Shown here: piece after piece, positions 58,649 to 64,000 of the stretch
How the letters are laid out: every line of letters begins with the position of its first letter
How positions within the stretch are numbered: position 1 is the stretch's first letter
Origin: Polytrichum commune
Taxonomy: Eukaryota; Streptophyta; Polytrichopsida; Polytrichales; Polytrichaceae
Direction: 5' to 3'
Assembly (NCBI GenBank): GCA_950295325.1
Contig: OX485804.1
Location: forward strand, 67,680,033 to 67,744,032
Length of the DNA stretch: 64,000 nucleotides
Position numbers and translations under genes: made by a program
The notes under the pieces: generated by a model
Seen by the model: the letters and a program-made list of their open reading frames with translations, nothing else
The model's database searches: none
What the model was told of the DNA's origin: nothing

Positions 58649-58680
58649 GAAAGACCCTCTCGGATCCGAGAGGGTCTTTC
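58649..58680. repeat. Isolated 32-bp perfect palindrome with the satellite core
   Basis: The satellite palindrome extended by four bases on each side (GAAA...TTTC), perfect over 32 bp, alone and without the rest of the satellite unit. It lies between the 96-bp repeats and the divergent gene pair. Confidence 0.88.
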
Positions 58681-58908
58681 TCTATTCCATAACGAACTAA
58701 GGTCTTTGCTATAATGCACGCAGGTGGGTGTCAATCCCACCCAGGCGCATGTCTCCCACTCAAGGCTCCTCCTTATTTCTTTATCCCTTTCCATATATTG
58801 CTTGTCCTATTCTTTGCAAGTTCTCTCCCATATTTAGAGAATTGAAATTACTGTTTCATATTCCCATAAACCTAAATCTTGAAGTACCCATTGTGCATAT
58901 AAGCTTAC

Positions 58909-59238
58909 GGTATTCATTGAATTCTCCCTTCTCTCCTCGCGGGACCCGCTCTGATTTGAACTGTTCGGATGCTCGCTCTCTACCATAGATGGTGCTTGTG
59001 AAACACTGTCCTCCACTTCTTCGTCTATCGACTGCAGATTCAACCCTCCCTTGTCCCCTCCACACGTATTCTGCGAGTCTGATGGGGTCCCTCTTCCTTC
59101 TATGCATGTTTCCTCCTTCTTCTTTAGTTCTCTCCGTCTCCTCTGTTTCGAAGTGCTGAAACTCGTCCCTCCCTTTCTCTTCTTACGCTTCTTTCCTAGA
59201 TCGATTGTGGAGACTGTATTTTGGTCTGGTTCCTTCAT
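58909..59238 (-). CDS. Putative first exon of a gene divergent to transposase copy 2
   Basis: ATG at 59238. The product is Lys/Arg-rich (KKRKKRKGG, KQRRRRELKKKEE: nuclear-localisation-like), then acidic (DEEVEDS), ending at a possible donor ACC|GTAAGC near 58909. Composition and position resemble the first exon of the ParB-methyltransferase gene copy 2 (30282-30560), which lies head to head with transposase copy 1. No downstream exons are found before the repeats at 58640, so the partner is probably truncated. The two exons are not obviously alignable by eye. Confidence 0.4.
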
Positions 59239-59432
59239 GTGTGCGTTCCAGCTCCCCTCTCTTCCTCTCTTTCGTGCTCTCTACTCTCTGGGCATCCCTT
59301 TACTTCTCTCACTAAATGACCCTTCCCCGACCTTCTCTTACCTTTATAGTACCACTGTTCAACGTTTAGGGTTTACAATTCTCTGTTAGCCTTGCCTCGT
59401 TTTCCTTATTTGGATTTTTCTATTATTCGTCC

Positions 59433-62400
59433 ATGTTTTTGTCCATGGCTTCCTCATCCACAATTCCATGTGTGTCGGAGATGGTTGAGCTCCGTGCCAC
59501 TGGTGTGGGGATCCCCCTTCTTTTCCCCATACATGCGAACGGATTTGCATCTGTCTATTCCCTAGACCTTAGTATCAGGTTTTCGTTGCAAAACAGTACA
59601 ATATGGGTCGAGCGCGAGATTTATGATACTGCTACTTCTCTTTTGTCATTGACCATGCGTGAGAATCCTAGGGTTGCCGACAGCGGATCGTCAATGTGGG
59701 AACTCTGCGCTGGTAAATACAAGGTGTACGGACTCCCATGTCCTTGCACGAATGTATCCACGGATATCCATACCCCTCCCCATTCCTCTACTTCCACTTT
59801 CAATACTCCTCCCTTGGTCAAAGTTAAGACTGAACCCGGTACGCACACTGTCATACATCTTTCCGATTCCTCCGACGGTGATGATCCCCCCGTATCCACT
59901 CCCATTCACAAGCCATCCCCATCCTCCGTCTGTTCCACCTTTGTTACCCCGCCTCCTCCGTCTCCTCTTCCTCCCTGCCTTTCCAGCCAAACCCCCGAAT
60001 TCCATTCTTCCCTGTCTATGTTCTCTTGCTTCCATGCCCGGTAGGAAGAACATCCTCAAGAAGTTGGATTATGACACCTTACAAATTGAAGAGGTGAATG
60101 ATCTTATGTTTGTCCTACCCCCACTCGGTGTCTCTTCCTCTCATAAGAAGGCCCAATCCATGGACGGCATGGACAAACGCTATGACGGCCATGTTTGGAC
60201 TAAGACCCAGACCACCAATATCACCAATGACATGGGCCTTGCTTTTTGCTCCTCCAGTTGTGTTGGCCACCTCCAATGCCAAAATCCTCAGTGCAATTAC
60301 CTACAACGTGCTCATCGGACTTCCCCGGTCAATGATACTGATTTCGACGGATTCACCAAGGAGCCCTTCCCCGTTGGTGGACCCTTGCCTTTGGGATCCA
60401 CTCTAATGTGCCGGATATGTAAGGAGCCTCCCAAATGCATTGCACCATGTCCTGCCAAAATCTTCTACGTCCACGGCAAAGGCACCACTCAATGTGCATG
60501 TATTCATCTGGGCAACCATCATCATCCCGTCAAGTTTGGCAATTGCAGAGATAGCCAATAGTGCATCGACGCCCTCATCGAGGAGCACGTCGAGCGAACG
60601 CCCCAAGCCACTCATAGCAAAATCGTCCTTGAAGCCAGCAAGGACCTTGTGGGTGAGTTCCTCCTCCGCAATGATACTGATCCTCATCAACTCCTTTCCT
60701 TGGAAGAACTTGAGCCCGTTTTTTATCGTTGCAAGGAGTTGCATTCCCCCCATCTCCGAAACAAGGTTACCACTTTCAAATACTTACGTAGATTGGGGGT
60801 TATGGATGGCATCGCCAAGCTTCGAGGTGTCAGCACCTAGGCCTATGTCCAGCCGAATCAATTCCCAGGCCAAGGTGACGCTACGGACAAGGTTTTCGTT
60901 TTCAAGATGTCCGAGGTCGGCCCTGGTAGTGGGGTCGACTTGGTTAAGCGCATGCAACCTGGCAATGATCTCGAGCATGCTTGGATCATGTCCGACCATG
61001 TCAAACGCATCGCCAAGTGGACCACCATGGCCTGCCACGTATACGACGGAACCTACCAGCGCGTCATGACCATCGCTTGCTGCGACTTCCAATCCGAGGA
61101 CAAGGATGCTCAAGTTCTTTTATGGCATAACCTCAACCACGTCATGGCCCGCCATGGAATCCCCAAGCCCCACTTCAAAAAGGCTTCATGGCAAACAGTG
61201 TCCAAGCCGATTGGAATGCCGTGAGGATTGTTTACGGGTCCGGAGACCCAAAGGTTCCCATCAATGGGCGTGAGAGAACCTGCTACTTCCATTGGACCCA
61301 GTCTTTGGAGAAACACACCAAGCTATATATCAAGCATGACTTGCAAGACCAACACAAACGTCTCTGCCTGCAGTATTGCGACGCATCCTCTATGCTCGAG
61401 GCGGAAATGAGGTACCTCGCCATCAAGGCCTGGTGGGCTTCGTCTAACTGCACCTCCGAGGAGGGGCTGAAACACCTTCAGATTTGGCTGGCCTTCTGGC
61501 ACTTTCGTTATCAACAATGGGGTGGCTTCATGGAATTGGTGTGTCTTTAGTGTTATTGCTATTTGTTTTCTGTTTTATCTTTTTTTTCAAGCTTTTCTTA
61601 TTTCTTGCACACCTTTTCCATTTCGCAGGAGAAAATCATGACCGCCGAGGAATTTGCACAAATGCCCAATTGCAACCTTGCCGAGTCCATTCACAACAAA
61701 TGGCTCCAAGCGTCTGGCAACAAAGGTGGCGATCTATACATGGCCACTGTGGATGACTATATTCGAGCCTTCCTCCAAGTTGTGGCGTACCATCAGTTTC
61801 TTAAGGGTGGCGTTGGGGGCGATGGCCCTAGCAAAGAAGAACTCAAGCTTCGTGTTGCTCAACGTCGTGCTCAACGTACTGGTGACCCTGCTGTCCTGCA
61901 AAAGGTTCTTCTCAACATGCCTGGCGGAGAGGAATTTTGTACTCGTAGTCCCCACCTTGAGGGTGCCGAGGTCTTTGGTTCCCAGAAACGCAAGCCTGAC
62001 ACCCCCATTGGAGCTGATGATGAAACCCACCGCCCCGACACCTTCAACTTCTCTCGCCTTCGTGTCGCTCAGAGAATCACAAGATCTCACGCTTCACCTT
62101 TGCCTACCATCATCGAGGAGTCCTCCCCGACAATGATCGAGGTTCCACCACCCCCTCCTACTGGATTGGATTTCCGTCGTGTCACTGCCGTACAAGAATC
62201 CAATGTCGACGAGAAGCTCTGGCATATTGCTCGAGTTCCTTACAATTCCTCCAAAGCATGTTGGGCCATGCATGCTGTCACCAAGAAGAAATGCACTGCC
62301 AAAATCGTCTTCAACTCCAAGAGCATCCGTGCACCGGCATACATTGGAGTTTGGAACTATTACAAATTCACAACACCTAAGGTCGAGAAGTTTTTTTTTT

Positions 62401-63086
62401 GCCCAGACGACATTGAACGTTGTGTCAAAGGATCCCGTCGCAACTGGGTCGACAAATTCTCTGCAGACCAAGAACGACCTCCAATCCCGCCCGTGTGGCC
62501 TGTCAAAATTGGTACCAACCTCACTCGTCCGGAGATCCTTAAGCTTGAGAACGCCGACTTTCAGCTCCCTCAAAAAGAGCGCATCACGCCCACTCGCTTT
62601 TTCAACACATTGGCTCCTCCACTCGACCTCTCTGGAGTGGACGTTCCTGCCAACCCAGACTCGTATCCTTCTTCCAGGTAGTCCAAGTCTACGAGACGGT
62701 CTGCCACCGCACCATCAACAAAACAAATGCAAATGGTCGCATCTGCACGAGCTATGGATGGGACCATTTTGAAGGTGACCATGATTCCACGCCCTGGATT
62801 TGGTTGCGTTATCATGTTGCAGTTCAAACCTGCACCTACTCAATCAATTTACCAACTCACAGTTAGTTCCATGCCGGAGTGTAATTGCCCGGCCTTCAAG
62901 GATATGATATCAAAGTTCGGCCGTAAACGAAATTCGTTCCTGCATTGTAAGCACCTCTACTTCATATTTGTCAAGGTCTCTAATGTAGACCCTGAAGTTG
63001 ACTTGTTCATTCACGCTCCTACCTTTAGTTTCAATGAGGTCAAACTCATCCTTGAAGGGGGCCTCTTGACACAGTCTACTTCCTAG
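59433..63086 (+). pseudogene. MULE-like transposase with GCM-type zinc finger, DDE and SWIM finger, copy 2 (degenerate)
   Basis: Paralogue of 38754-42401 with the same architecture and the same intron position (61539-61628). Damage: a one-base shift near 60042, a shift in an A-run near 61176, and in-frame TAG at 60559-60561, 60838-60840 and 62679-62681. The first catalytic Asp is kept (MSDHVKR). The second is Asn (MANSVQADW instead of MADSAQANW), while the Glu motif CNLAESIHNKW and the SWIM motif CNCPAFKDM...CKH remain. The protein would end at 63086. The Pro/Ser-rich linker around 59900-60000 is longer than in copy 1. Confidence 0.8.
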
Positions 63087-63303
63087 AATTACTCTCATCC
63101 TAGCACTACATTTTGTCCTAATGGATGTGGTCAGTTCTGGACCGAATGTGAACTCATAATTGATTGCTATAATAAATATAATCTCATGGATTATTTTTAT
63201 TCTCTTCAAATTTTTGTATTACAATATTCAAATGTTCCATGTCTCTATTTCCCGGTTGATCATTTCATGTTCATTTTGAAGGTGCTACCTATGTCTATCA
63301 AAT

Positions 63304-63816
63304 CTACTTCCGTTTCGCCAACCTTCTAGATGTTTCATCGTCCCTTCTTGATGGAGGTGGACCCGGTCGAACCAAATCAATGTATGACACCGTTTTATCC
63401 CTCATTCGATTCTTTAGTGGACGACGATGCGGCGACAATCCTCTCATCCTCTCGCGAAACGACAAAGACCTCGAACATTCGCCTACTACCTTCACCTCAT
63501 CCTCCCCGTTCGTCGTCTTCTCTTCATTCAAATCAACGTCTTCATTCACATCAGCGTCCTTCTCCTGCACATCCGCTCGCGTTTTATTTTTCTTTGCATA
63601 TTGTTTCTGCTCCTCCTGCATCCTCCACCTCCAAGCTTGTGTGGACTGCGAAAATAGAGTGAGTTCGTAGTCATCAGTACATTGCTTTCCAACACCTTTG
63701 TCATGTTCCGGCGATGGATTAAAAGGAACATGGGGATCTTCTAGACTCCTAATCTCCTTCTCCCATCCTAGGCCAGCGAACATGTCTCTCTCCTCTCCCA
63801 TTGTGTCCCTAAACAC
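63304..63816 (-). CDS. Hypothetical protein, charged, convergent to transposase copy 2
   Basis: 170 codons from ATG at 63816. The middle is Glu/Asp/Lys-rich (NEDVDLNEEKTTNGEDEVKVV) and the C-terminal part is basic (ERMRGLSPHRRPLKNRMR...RRLAKRK). No known domain is recognised. It may be an exon of a gene that continues to the right, or part of the same mobile unit. 63817-64000 shows nothing further. Confidence 0.35.
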   Translation of the reverse strand: MFRDTMGEERDMFAGLGWEKEIRSLEDPHVPFNPSPEHDKGVGKQCTDDYELTLFSQSTQAWRWRMQEEQKQYAKKNKTRADVQEKDADVNEDVDLNEEKTTNGEDEVKVVGECSRSLSFRERMRGLSPHRRPLKNRMRDKTVSYIDLVRPGPPPSRRDDETSRRLAKRK

Positions 63817-64000
63817 TCTACATCCGTATTGGATACGAGTCTACCTTATGTCCTTATATATTTTGAGCTGAAGATAATATCTTCAAACAATAAGTGTGCG
63901 AGTCCAAGCTCTAGAGTTGACTCACACATAGAACAAATATAAAAGTGATGGAATAAAAACGAAGCAAGTTGGTCGCCATTTGTATTTTGTTTGACTAATT

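Noticed and set aside
38754-63086. Reassigned stop codons (TAA/TAG as sense) because paralogous genes share open frames around stops
   Set aside because: The stops align with different residues (Glu, Val, Gln, Trp-like, Arg positions) in the sister copies, TGA is also affected in the LINE, and frameshifts are present; pseudogene decay explains it.

Overview
The window looks like gene-poor, repeat-dominated nuclear DNA of a eukaryote. Introns are GT-AG, and hAT, Ty3/gypsy (including a chromodomain chromovirus), MULE-like and Dualen/RandI-like elements are all present. Together these suggest the green lineage, most simply a streptophyte alga or a non-seed land plant. That taxon is an inference and is not proven by the sequence. 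I see no ordinary housekeeping gene, rRNA or convincing tRNA. Almost every coding region belongs to a mobile element or to a gene family that appears to travel with one.

Layout. 1-6756: the 3' half of a non-LTR retrotransposon (RNase H, zinc knuckle, restriction-like endonuclease), split by a hAT-type element (8-bp target duplication) that is itself split by a solo LTR (5-bp duplication). 6757-7660, 12045-13700, 22100-22380 and 48655-54150: a ~139-bp satellite whose core is a 24-bp perfect palindrome centred on GGATCC. 7766-11997 (minus): copy 1 of a multi-exon gene joining a ParB/sulfiredoxin-like domain to a DNA N4/N6-methyltransferase-like domain; it carries a premature stop. 13701-22099: a Ty3-type retroelement inserted in the satellite (TSD ATACA). 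It keeps gag, zinc knuckles, protease and an integrase tail but has lost RT, RNase H and the integrase core, and it carries a 728-bp hAT MITE. 22523-30560 (minus): copy 2 of the ParB-methyltransferase gene, more intact, with palindromic repeats and a 46-bp minisatellite in its introns. 30568-38075: a chromovirus with LTRs in which I see no difference and exact 5-bp TSDs, but a decayed and partly deleted pol. 38754-42401 (plus): a GCM-type zinc finger/DDE/SWIM (MULE-like) transposase gene with two in-frame stops. 44260-47817: a region rich in TCCGGA with a broken gag-like gene. 48983-57967: solo LTRs of one family, three with exact TSDs. 57968-58640: 96-bp tandem repeats. 58909-63086: a second divergent pair, a small minus-strand exon and a heavily mutated transposase paralogue on plus. 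63304-63816: a hypothetical ORF.

How it fits together. Removing the 7.5-kb chromovirus puts the ParB-methyltransferase gene (minus) and the MULE-like transposase (plus) head to head about 0.7 kb apart. The second transposase copy also has a divergent minus-strand basic/acidic exon directly upstream. I infer that transposase and ParB-methyltransferase may be two genes of one large transposon with a shared bidirectional promoter. This is the most interesting candidate system here. It is a hypothesis: I could not find terminal inverted repeats for the composite unit.
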